Source: Haloplanus natans DSM 17983 (GTDB lineage: Archaea > Halobacteriota > Halobacteria > Halobacteriales > Haloferacaceae). Taken from it: a DNA stretch of 64,000 bases. The stretch lies in NCBI RefSeq assembly GCF_000427685.1, contig NZ_KE386573.1, positions 1,162,938 to 1,226,937 on the forward strand. The letters run 5' to 3'. Below are positions 1-7,130 of this stretch, in pieces. Position numbers and translations under genes: made by a program. Each line of letters begins with the position of its first letter. Positions within the stretch are counted from its first letter, which is position 1. The notes beneath the pieces are model-generated. The model made no database searches. It saw only the letters and a program-made list of their open reading frames with translations, and had not been told where the DNA came from.

Positions 1-229
1 CGGCGCCGCCCGGACCAGTTGCCGCTTCGCCGTCTTCTGTGTGGGCTGTTGCTGGGCGCTGTTTGCCGTCATGGTCGCCGTCGGCTCGATGAACCTCCTC
101 TGGATGGCGATGCTCACGGTGCTTCTCTCGCTTGAACGCGTGGTGGGCTGGGGCGACCGACTGGCGAGGGGTATCGGCGTCGCCGCCGCCTTCGGGAGCG
201 GTACCCTCCTGCTCGTCGCGGTGACCTGA
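1..229 (+). CDS. DUF2182 family membrane protein, C-terminal part (5' end outside window)
   Basis: The frame is open from base 2 of the window, so only the last 75 or so residues are present. They contain a Cys-Cys-Trp motif followed by a Gly-Ser-Met-Asn-Leu-Leu-Trp-Met hydrophobic helix and a Leu-Glu-Arg-Val turn, then a final membrane segment. That layout matches the C-terminus of DUF2182 integral membrane proteins (predicted metal-binding, sometimes near copper or heme export genes). A GTG at 41 lies inside the conserved helix and is unlikely to be the true start. Function is not established; the family assignment rests on motif memory only. Confidence 0.6.
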   Translation, partial: GAARTSCRFAVFCVGCCWALFAVMVAVGSMNLLWMAMLTVLLSLERVVGWGDRLARGIGVAAAFGSGTLLLVAVT

Positions 230-245
230 GTGACCGCGCCGAGGG

Positions 246-253
246 TTTATTTT
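246..253 (+). promoter_or_regulatory. TATA box for the 276 gene
   Basis: TTTATTTT lies about 25-30 bases before the first plausible ATG (276), the spacing expected for an archaeal TATA box of a leaderless transcript. Confidence 0.5.
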
Positions 254-275
254 CCTCCCCCTCCGGGTGTGTACT

Positions 276-677
276 ATGCGCATGGAACTGCGGGTCTGCA
301 AGCTGTGTCACGAGGGCGAACACGGCAACGAGCACAAGACCGCCGTTACGCGCGATATGGTCCGCTGTGCCCAGCAGATTCGGGAGTACAAGGACCTCAT
401 CGGCCTCGACGAACTCCACATCACGATGGTGCAGGAAGGTGACCCCGGCGGCGCCGAGGCGCTTCCGGTCATCGTCGCGAGCATGGAAGGGGATCAGATC
501 TCGCTCTCCGACACCCAGCTCGTCATGCAGGACGACGACGGCAACTTCCTGGTCTACCCCGAACCGAAGGACATCCTCGAAGTGCTCACGCGCAACATCG
601 ACCAGATGAGCCAGCAGACGCGCCAGGACGTGACGGTCGAACTCTCGACCGAGGGCGCGGAACTCCTCTCCGCCTAA
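276..677 (+). CDS. conserved haloarchaeal protein with N-terminal Cys-x2-Cys-His
   Basis: About 133 residues, soluble, acidic, not recognised. The N-terminus has a Cys-Lys-Leu-Cys-His-Glu-Gly motif that could bind a metal, but no second Cys pair follows, so a full zinc ribbon is not visible. The middle is rich in acidic loops and the C-terminus is helical. ATG 276 or 282 is preferred over GTG 267 because a TATA-like TTTATTTT sits at about -27, implying leaderless translation. It converges on the lipoprotein gene that follows, their stop codons overlapping by 4 nt. No function can be assigned from context. Confidence 0.75.
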   Translation: MRMELRVCKLCHEGEHGNEHKTAVTRDMVRCAQQIREYKDLIGLDELHITMVQEGDPGGAEALPVIVASMEGDQISLSDTQLVMQDDDGNFLVYPEPKDILEVLTRNIDQMSQQTRQDVTVELSTEGAELLSA

Positions 678-1453
678 GACGTCGGCGACGGATACGTCCC
701 CCGCCCGACTTCGGTCGTCCCGTTCGCGACGGCCCAACCGTCCCGTGGCCCGGCGGCGTCGAAATGGACGCGGTCGACGTAGCCATTCCCGGTCCACCCG
801 CCGGCGAACCACTCGTTCGAGCCGTAAACGGCGACGACGCCCGACACCCGCGCCGAATCCGCCGCCTCGTAGGAGAGGTAGATCGGCGCGTCGTACTCGA
901 AACACGCCGTCTCGTCCCGATAGGGGAACGGACAGTCGGTCAGCGCGCGCGTCGCCGCCGGGTAGAACGTCGGCGACTCGCCGACGGGCGTCCGCGTCTC
1001 GATGGGGTAGGTCGCCTCCCGCGTGACACTCACCGTCACCGTCCGCCGTTCGACCCTCTGGTGGTCGGGGTTCGAGGGGTCGTACTCGGATTCATCTATC
1101 TCCTCACGACGACCCAGGCCGTCCTCTTCGACGAACCGGTAGTACCGCGTCTCGACCACGAACTCGTCGGCGGTGAGTTCGAGCGTCGGGCCGTGCTCGG
1201 TTTCGACCACCGCCGCGTCGAACCCCTCGACGGTCCCGTTCGGCCCGACGACGCTCGCGTCGAACGCCGTCTCCCCATCCGCCTGCGGAAGCGGGACGCG
1301 GATCGTCACGTCCTCGAGCGTCCCCGTCGCGTCGATGCCGACGCTGTACTCGTAGCTGCTGGTGTAGCTCTCCGGGTTCGGCGTGAGGAACGAACAGCCG
1401 GCGGTGATCGTGAGGCCGGCGAGGAGGAGAGCGAGAACGGACTGACGGGTCAT
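674..1453 (-). CDS. secreted lipoprotein, unknown function
   Basis: A 259-residue protein with an N-terminal hydrophobic stretch ending in Thr-Ala-Gly-Cys at residues 17-20, a lipobox, so it is probably exported and lipid-anchored on the outer face of the membrane. The mature part is beta-rich and acidic with two pairs of spaced cysteines around residues 174-184 (Cys-Pro-Phe, Ala-Cys-Phe). There is no twin arginine, so export would be by Sec. No enzymatic motif was recognised. It stands alone, convergent with the small gene at 276-677 and transcribed away from the cytochrome b gene. Confidence 0.7.
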   Translation of the reverse strand: MTRQSVLALLLAGLTITAGCSFLTPNPESYTSSYEYSVGIDATGTLEDVTIRVPLPQADGETAFDASVVGPNGTVEGFDAAVVETEHGPTLELTADEFVVETRYYRFVEEDGLGRREEIDESEYDPSNPDHQRVERRTVTVSVTREATYPIETRTPVGESPTFYPAATRALTDCPFPYRDETACFEYDAPIYLSYEAADSARVSGVVAVYGSNEWFAGGWTGNGYVDRVHFDAAGPRDGWAVANGTTEVGRGTYPSPTS

Positions 1454-1501
1454 CGCCGACGATATTGACAGCGAAAAAACAAAACGGTTCCGGGGACGCG
1501 G

Positions 1502-2500
1502 TCAGTCGTCGTCGGAGCCGGTGTGGCCGCCGTCGGCGGCCGCGGTCGGCTGACTCCGCTCCTCTTCGAGCTGGCGCTCCCATCGCACGCGCAGGAGGTT
1601 GCCGTACATCGAGAGGACGAGTCCGACGAAGAGCACGAATATGCCGGCGTTGATACCGAGCGTGAGCAGGAGGTTCTCCGGACCGCCACCGATCGTTATC
1701 TCACGCGGAACCGGATACCCCTCGTCGAACACCGACGCGATCATGACGCTCGTGATGCCCACGACGGTCAGGATGCCCATGACGGTGCTGACCGTGCTCC
1801 ACGACGGGGCGAGGGTGAGATCCTCGATGCCTCCGTCGGCGTGTGTCTCCGGGATCAGCTCCCGGGGGATGAACGCCTTGGGCTCGACGGGGTAGAACGC
1901 CGGATGGAGGCCGTGCTCGAAGATGTGGAGCATGACCCCCATCAGCATGATGACCCCGAGCAGGCCGTGGAAGACGACAAAGCCCATCGCGGCGGTCTTC
2001 GTGCCGAAGTACTGCATCAGACCGGTCTTGCTCCAGATGAGCAGGCCGCTGATCGTCAGCAGGAACAGTTCGGCGGCGAAGATGAACACGACGCCCTTGC
2101 CGATGTACGAGAGCAGCGGAATCTCGTCGGGGTCGCCGCCGGCGAACTGCTTGGCGTTCGGGTGGCGCTCGTCCGCGCTTCCGAGGGCGAACTGCACGTC
2201 CTGGATGAACGCCTTGATGTCCTCGCCGTTGGGCACGATCTCCCGGAAGTTGCTCCGGCCGGTGTCGGTCGTGATCATCAGCGTCGCCCAGAACCCGATG
2301 AGCGCGATCAGGCCGAAGCCGGCCGCACGGTGGAGCGCGGTGACGCTCTGTGGGCCGCCCATCAGCGACAGCAGCCACCAGAGTTCGTCGTTGAACGTCA
2401 GGCTGTACCCCGTGAAAAACAGCAGGAACACGTCGAGTCCCAGCAACGAGTGAAACGTCGTGGTGACGCGCGTGAACTTGCCGTGGTCGAGACTGGTCAT
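1502..2500 (-). CDS. formate dehydrogenase cytochrome b subunit (FdnI-like)
   Basis: A 332-residue integral membrane cytochrome b that would accept electrons from the ferredoxin subunit and pass them to the quinone pool. Four histidines match the FdnI di-heme pattern closely: His17, His57, His178 and His192, with the 14-residue spacing of the last pair conserved and a further His196. Four or five hydrophobic helices are visible, with a long polar loop (about 85-130) and a charged C-terminal tail rich in Glu and Asp. It is the last gene of the minus-strand operon and overlaps the preceding small membrane gene by 4 nt (ATGA), implying translational coupling. Confidence 0.85.
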   Translation of the reverse strand: MTSLDHGKFTRVTTTFHSLLGLDVFLLFFTGYSLTFNDELWWLLSLMGGPQSVTALHRAAGFGLIALIGFWATLMITTDTGRSNFREIVPNGEDIKAFIQDVQFALGSADERHPNAKQFAGGDPDEIPLLSYIGKGVVFIFAAELFLLTISGLLIWSKTGLMQYFGTKTAAMGFVVFHGLLGVIMLMGVMLHIFEHGLHPAFYPVEPKAFIPRELIPETHADGGIEDLTLAPSWSTVSTVMGILTVVGITSVMIASVFDEGYPVPREITIGGGPENLLLTLGINAGIFVLFVGLVLSMYGNLLRVRWERQLEEERSQPTAAADGGHTGSDDD

Positions 2501-2877
2501 TCGGTCTCACCTCCGTCGGTCGCGACGGCCTCCGTCGTCCCCTCGCCGGGCCGTTGCATCTGTCCCGCGAGGCGGCGGAACGCCGCCCAGTGGATGAACA
2601 CCATCAGGAGGATGAAGACCCCCATCAACACGTCGGCCGCGTGGACGAGGGCGACGAGGAAGTCGAGCCACGGGACGGTGTTGCCGACGACCCAGTCGGT
2701 CCCGATACCCCCGCCAGCGACGGTCGGCGAGACGCGGAACAGGCCCTCGTAGAAGACGGCCGTCCCGGCGGCCCACCAGACCGACACCACCGCGAGCGCG
2801 AGGCCGACGATGGCGCTGATGACCACCGACACTTTGCTGTACCCGCTCGTCTCCGGAAGGTCCTCTTGGTAGCTCAT
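2497..2877 (-). CDS. small two-helix membrane protein of the formate dehydrogenase operon
   Basis: A 126-residue protein with one hydrophobic helix near residues 18-40 and a second near 73-98, both rich in Trp, Val and Leu. It is not recognised as a known formate dehydrogenase subunit. It lies between the ferredoxin gene (no gap) and the cytochrome b gene (4-nt overlap), so it is almost certainly made with the complex. The neighbouring ferredoxin subunit lacks the C-terminal membrane anchor that FdnH has, so this protein may supply the missing anchor; that role is inference. Confidence 0.8.
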   Translation of the reverse strand: MSYQEDLPETSGYSKVSVVISAIVGLALAVVSVWWAAGTAVFYEGLFRVSPTVAGGGIGTDWVVGNTVPWLDFLVALVHAADVLMGVFILLMVFIHWAAFRRLAGQMQRPGEGTTEAVATDGGETE

Positions 2878-3540
2878 TTAGAACACCTGGGCCTCCTCTT
2901 CGCCGAAGATGATCTCCATGGCGACGTCGTTGAAGAACGTGCCACTGCCACGACGCTCCAGTTCGGACGAAATCTCGTCGGCGTCGCCGACGAGGATGGC
3001 GTCGGTCGCACACTCCTCGGCACACGCCGGCCCCTTGCCGACGTCCTGGCGCTCCTCGCACATGGTACATTTGTCCATCGTGCCGCCGGACCCGAACAGC
3101 TGTGCCGCCCCCTCGTCCGATTCGGGGAACTGCGGCGCGCCGAACGGGCACGCCGACAGGCAGTACTGACAGCCGACACAGAGGTCGTCGCGGACCTGCA
3201 CGAAGCCGTCTTCCTGCTTGACCAGCGAATCCGTCGGACAGACCGACACACAGGGTGCGTTCTCGCAGTGGTAACACTGCATCGGAACCGCCGTCTCGCC
3301 GGGCGACTGCCCCTGTTCGAGGGCGCGGGCGCTGTGGGCGTTGAGCCCGTCGGCGCCTTCCTGGCCCTCCATCATCGTCGAGATACTGATTCGTTGCTCG
3401 TCCGCTGGCGAGTCCCACGTACGCTTACAGGCGACGACACAGCCACCGCAGTCGATACACGCCTCGACGTCGGGGAAGATTCGGGCGTCCTCGCCCGTGC
3501 TCATCACGCCCTGTCGCATTATTTCTTTGTTGCTTGACAT
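2878..3540 (-). CDS. formate dehydrogenase iron-sulfur subunit (four 4Fe-4S clusters)
   Basis: A 220-residue ferredoxin-type subunit that carries electrons from the molybdenum subunit to the cytochrome. Four Cys clusters are visible in order: Cys28/31/34/38, a Cys-x2-Cys-x4-Cys-x3-Cys near 91-102, Cys-x2-Cys-x2-Cys-x3-Cys near 123-133, and a Cys-x2-Cys...Cys-x3-Cys set near 158-178. This is the FdnH/DmsB arrangement, but with no hydrophobic C-terminal helix. The start is placed at ATG 3540 because a strong GGAGGTGA ribosome site ends 5 nt before it, overlapping the stop codon of the catalytic gene; the in-frame GTG at 3549 lies within that site. Confidence 0.88.
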   Translation of the reverse strand: MSSNKEIMRQGVMSTGEDARIFPDVEACIDCGGCVVACKRTWDSPADEQRISISTMMEGQEGADGLNAHSARALEQGQSPGETAVPMQCYHCENAPCVSVCPTDSLVKQEDGFVQVRDDLCVGCQYCLSACPFGAPQFPESDEGAAQLFGSGGTMDKCTMCEERQDVGKGPACAEECATDAILVGDADEISSELERRGSGTFFNDVAMEIIFGEEEAQVF

Positions 3541-3545
3541 GTTTG

Positions 3546-3553
3546 TCACCTCC
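3546..3553 (-). promoter_or_regulatory. strong Shine-Dalgarno site deciding the start of the iron-sulfur subunit
   Basis: On the minus strand the sequence reads GGAGGTGA, complementary to the 16S rRNA tail, 5 nt before ATG 3540 and touching the TAG stop of the upstream dehydrogenase. It is one of the few clear ribosome sites in a window otherwise full of leaderless starts. Confidence 0.7.
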
Positions 3554-6500
3554 TATTGGACCGTGTTCCGGTCGCGGACGTCGAAGTCTTTCTGCGAGCC
3601 GATGTCGTTGCGGTCCTGCGGGAACTCGAGATCGACGTCCATGTTGAGTTCCTCGAGGAGGCTCTGTGTCGCCGGGCGGACTGCCACCATTCCGACCTTC
3701 GTCTCCTGCATCTGCGTCTCCACGTCGTAGCCTCGCGACGTGATGGCGTTCACCGAGTCGCCGATGGCGTACGGCACCATCCCTTCGGGGTATTTGTCCT
3801 CTAGACTCTGTCCCTTGAAGACGCCACCCCAGTGGTACGGCAGGAAGGTTTCGTCGTCGTTCGGCCGGTCGGTCACCCTCGCTTTCACCAGGATCGATCC
3901 CCGGTCGGTCGAGGAGATGACGACCAGGTCACCGCCGTCGACGCCGAGGCTCTCGGCCTTGTTCGGCGATATCTCGGCGTACATGTGGGGCTGGAGGTCC
4001 GCGTTGTGGATGTTGCTCCGCGTCTCCGCGCCGCCACCCTGGTGTTCGACCTGCCGACCGCTCGTCAGGATGGTGTCGAGCGCCGGTCCGTCGTTGTCGC
4101 CGTGGATGATCTCCATCGCCTTCTCCTGTTCCACGGCGTTGTTCTGGTCGAGACGGTAGAAGTTCCGCTGTTGGCCGTTCGCCGGCCACTCCTCGACGAG
4201 TTCCGGATGCGGACTCTCGAGGGGTTCGCGGTGGACCGGCGTCGTGTCGATGAAGTTCCAGACGACGGCGCGCGCCCGGCCGCGCCCGGTCGGCGCGTCG
4301 GGCTGTTTGAAGTCGTACTGCTCGTAGAACGACGGATCGATGTTCTGGGTTTCCGAGAGATACCGATCGAACTCCGGAATCCCCGTATCGGGGTTCGCGA
4401 GCGCCTGCGCCGCGGTGTACACCGACCGCTGGTTGTCGAGTGCGTGCTGTTGCGGGATGGTGAGTTCGTCGGACTGGGTCGGTTGGTCCGGATCGACCAG
4501 ACTCGCCGGCGGCACCGTCTTCCAGCCCGGATACTCCGGTATCCCGTGGATCATCCCGTCGCTGGCCGTGTCTTCGGTCGACGCCCACTCGGGGTTGTAC
4601 GGCGCCCGCGTCAGGTCGAGGGCGTCCTCGACGCTGTCGTAGCGGTCCCCGACGGCGTCGACCGTGTTCTGGAACGGGTACTCGGCGTCGGTGTTCATCT
4701 GCTCCCACTCGTCGGGGCTGGGCGCGCTGACACCCCATCGCGTCCGGAAGTCCTGTCCCCCGTTATTGGGGTTCATGTCGTCGTTCCAGATGATCGGAGT
4801 CCCGGGGTGACCCTCACCCCAGCACGGCCAGGGGAGCCCCCAGTACTCGCCTTCGACCGGCGAGCCCTCCGCGGCCTTGAGGGTCTCGTGGGAGAACGCG
4901 TAGTCGTACTCGAGATGTTGCTGGAGGCGTTCCGGCGTCTGCCGGTAGCCGATGGTGTTCGTCCCGAGGTTGAACTCCCGGATGACGTTCTCGTAGGTCG
5001 ACTTCCCGTTGTAAATCTCCGGGCCGGTGCCCCAGTCGAAATGCTCGCCGAAGCCGAGTTCGTCGGCCAGTTCCTGCATGATTTGCAGGTCGGGCTTGGA
5101 GTTGTGCGACGGGGGACGGACCGGCTCCGACCACTGGATTGAGCGGTGGGTGTTCGTCAGCGAGCGGTAATGCTCGTACTGACTGCAGGCCGGCAACAGC
5201 AGGACCGGTGGTCCCTCCTCGAAGCTGGGGAGGACGCTCGCCACCGACGGGAACACGTCGATGACCACGAGCAAATCGAGGTTCTCCATCCCCTCTTTCA
5301 TCTGCTCCATCTCGCTGATGGAGTTCGAGGAGTGGCCCCAGAAGATGCCGATCTTCACCTGATCGGGCTGATATATCGGCGTCTCCTGCATCCGATCTTC
5401 CTGATCGAGTGCGCCCTCGAACCAGCGGGCCACCGTCAACCCGTTCTGGAACATCATCGAGTTCGGAGCGGGGTTCGACGGGCCGTACTGGCCCTCGCCG
5501 CTGGCCGACGGAAGTGCGTCCACGTCCTCCGACTCGCTGGCTCTCACGTATTTTTCCGGCGGCATCACCTCGAACCGGTCGTACATATCCCCGAACGAGG
5601 TCGACCCGCTCGTGTACGGGTTCATGTCCCAGACGTCGGCCCACCACGACCAGCCACCGGGCGACAGTCCGTAGTACCCCGGCAGGATGTGACTCGCGAC
5701 GGCGAGGTCGGTCGCCCCTTGGACGTTCGCGTGCCCGCGCATGACCTGGAGCCCGCCACCGCTCCGCGCTGCGCTCCCCGATCCGAGGCTCGCGGCGGCG
5801 TATGATCGGATGTTCTGGGTGCCGTTGTTGTGCTGGGTCCCACCCATCGCCCACTCGATCTGGATGTGCGGGCGGTTCTCGTGGAACATCTCCGCCAGCT
5901 GCTCGATCTCCTCGACCGAGAGCCACGTGATCTCCGAGACGGTCTTCTTGTCGTAGTCGTCGAGGTCGGCGTCGATCTCCTCCCACCCCTGTACGCGGTC
6001 GGTGAGCATATTCTGCCCCGTGTCGTCCGCGTCGGGGTCCATCGCCAGCCCGTACTCGTCGCGAAGCTCCTTGATGATCCCCATCATCAGGGCCACGTCG
6101 GTACCGGGCCGGAACCGCATATACTCGTCGGCGTGGGCCGCCGTTTTCGTAAAGCGCGGGTCGAGACACAGGATCGTCCCGCCGCGTTTCTGCCCCTCGA
6201 GGATGTGCTGCATCGCGATGGGGTGGGCCTCCGCCGGATTCTGACCGATGACGACCAGCAGGTCGAAGTTACGGTAGTCCTGCAGGGTGTTCGTCATCGC
6301 GCCGTAGCCCCACGTGTTCGCCAGGCCGGCGACCGTCGTGGAGTGACAGATCCGGGCCTGGTGGTCGACGTTGTTCGTGCCCATGAAGGCCGCGAGCTTC
6401 CGGATGGCGTAGGACTCCTCGTTGGAGTGGTGGGCACTCCCGAGAATCATGACGCTCTCGCGGCTGGCCTCCTCCTCTACGTCGACGGCCTGATCCGGGG

Positions 6501-6936
6501 ATACGTCCGAGTCCGGCCACAGCGCCTGGATGTCGGTCCCCAGCCGTTCGTAGGCGTCGTCCCACGAGAGCTTTCGCCACGCGCCGTTCTCCCGAACCAT
6601 CGGGTGGCGAACCCGCTTTTCGGAATGTTCGGTCTCGTAGATGCCGGCGCCCTTCGAACAGAGCGACCCCTGGTTGATCGGGTGGTCCTCCCACGGCTCC
6701 ATGCCGACGAACGAGTCGCCGACGCGCTCCCCGTGGAAGCCACACCCGACCGAACAGTAGTTACAGATCGTCTTCGTCAACTCTCCTTCCGTGTCGGCAG
6801 CCGACTCCGATGTCTCGCCCGTCTGGGCGAGCGCCTGCCCCGCGCCGCCGCCACCGAGGGCAACGGCACCTGCAAGCGCGCTCGCCTTCATGAACGAGCG
6901 TCGATCGAGGTCGATTGAAACTGGTTCCGTGCTCAT
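3553..6936 (-). CDS. formate dehydrogenase catalytic subunit, Tat-exported, molybdopterin, Cys form
   Basis: An 1127-residue molybdopterin oxidoreductase that would oxidise formate to CO2 on the outer face of the membrane. A twin-arginine signal (Asp-Arg-Arg-Ser-Phe-Met-Lys, residues 11-17) precedes an Ala-rich h-region. A 4Fe-4S site follows (Cys58, Cys61, Cys65, Cys93). The Ala-Arg-Ile-Cys-His motif at 194-198 aligns with the Sec-His pair of E. coli FdnG (Sec196), so Cys197 is the likely metal ligand and His198 the proton acceptor. The motifs around residues 370-410 (Thr-Gln-His, Gln-Asn-Ile-Arg, Arg-Gly-His-Ala-Asn) also match FdnG. It is about 110 residues longer than FdnG. First gene of the operon; its chaperone is encoded by the divergent gene pair. 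Confidence 0.88.
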   Translation of the reverse strand: MSTEPVSIDLDRRSFMKASALAGAVALGGGGAGQALAQTGETSESAADTEGELTKTICNYCSVGCGFHGERVGDSFVGMEPWEDHPINQGSLCSKGAGIYETEHSEKRVRHPMVRENGAWRKLSWDDAYERLGTDIQALWPDSDVSPDQAVDVEEEASRESVMILGSAHHSNEESYAIRKLAAFMGTNNVDHQARICHSTTVAGLANTWGYGAMTNTLQDYRNFDLLVVIGQNPAEAHPIAMQHILEGQKRGGTILCLDPRFTKTAAHADEYMRFRPGTDVALMMGIIKELRDEYGLAMDPDADDTGQNMLTDRVQGWEEIDADLDDYDKKTVSEITWLSVEEIEQLAEMFHENRPHIQIEWAMGGTQHNNGTQNIRSYAAASLGSGSAARSGGGLQVMRGHANVQGATDLAVASHILPGYYGLSPGGWSWWADVWDMNPYTSGSTSFGDMYDRFEVMPPEKYVRASESEDVDALPSASGEGQYGPSNPAPNSMMFQNGLTVARWFEGALDQEDRMQETPIYQPDQVKIGIFWGHSSNSISEMEQMKEGMENLDLLVVIDVFPSVASVLPSFEEGPPVLLLPACSQYEHYRSLTNTHRSIQWSEPVRPPSHNSKPDLQIMQELADELGFGEHFDWGTGPEIYNGKSTYENVIREFNLGTNTIGYRQTPERLQQHLEYDYAFSHETLKAAEGSPVEGEYWGLPWPCWGEGHPGTPIIWNDDMNPNNGGQDFRTRWGVSAPSPDEWEQMNTDAEYPFQNTVDAVGDRYDSVEDALDLTRAPYNPEWASTEDTASDGMIHGIPEYPGWKTVPPASLVDPDQPTQSDELTIPQQHALDNQRSVYTAAQALANPDTGIPEFDRYLSETQNIDPSFYEQYDFKQPDAPTGRGRARAVVWNFIDTTPVHREPLESPHPELVEEWPANGQQRNFYRLDQNNAVEQEKAMEIIHGDNDGPALDTILTSGRQVEHQGGGAETRSNIHNADLQPHMYAEISPNKAESLGVDGGDLVVISSTDRGSILVKARVTDRPNDDETFLPYHWGGVFKGQSLEDKYPEGMVPYAIGDSVNAITSRGYDVETQMQETKVGMVAVRPATQSLLEELNMDVDLEFPQDRNDIGSQKDFDVRDRNTVQ

Positions 6937-7004
6937 GGTGTGTGATCCCTCGATGTACGCGTGTCACTGGCTTGCACGCGCATGTATAATGACCATGGAC
7001 TGCC

Positions 7005-7016
7005 ATTATATAAATT
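7005..7016 (-). promoter_or_regulatory. TATA box of the formate dehydrogenase operon
   Basis: The AT-rich run ATTATATAAATT (read on either strand) stands out in this GC-rich window. On the minus strand it lies about 70-80 nt before ATG 6936, giving a leader of roughly 45 nt. A second candidate (ATTATAC on the minus strand) is at 6984-6990. The 194-bp divergent region holds no gene. Confidence 0.55.
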
Positions 7017-7100
7017 AATGCTTCTAGGCTGACCTAATTTCACCGTTCGTGATTCAGCCCTCGGGTGATTGAAACTCGAGACGCCTAGCACGAAGCAAGT

Positions 7101-7107
7101 CTTATAT
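7101..7107 (+). promoter_or_regulatory. TATA box of the polyferredoxin-torD operon
   Basis: CTTATAT lies 24-30 nt before ATG 7131, the expected spacing for a leaderless transcript. Confidence 0.55.
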
Positions 7108-7130
7108 CAGTGCTACTATTTATCACGGTC

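Noticed and set aside
5746-5800. Repeated Gly/Ser-rich codons in the formate dehydrogenase gene that looked like a small repeat.
   Set aside because: They encode a normal glycine-rich loop of the protein and are not repeated elsewhere.
3832-6918. Several long plus-strand frames opposite the formate dehydrogenase gene.
   Set aside because: Arg-rich shadows; the minus strand carries the molybdopterin motifs.
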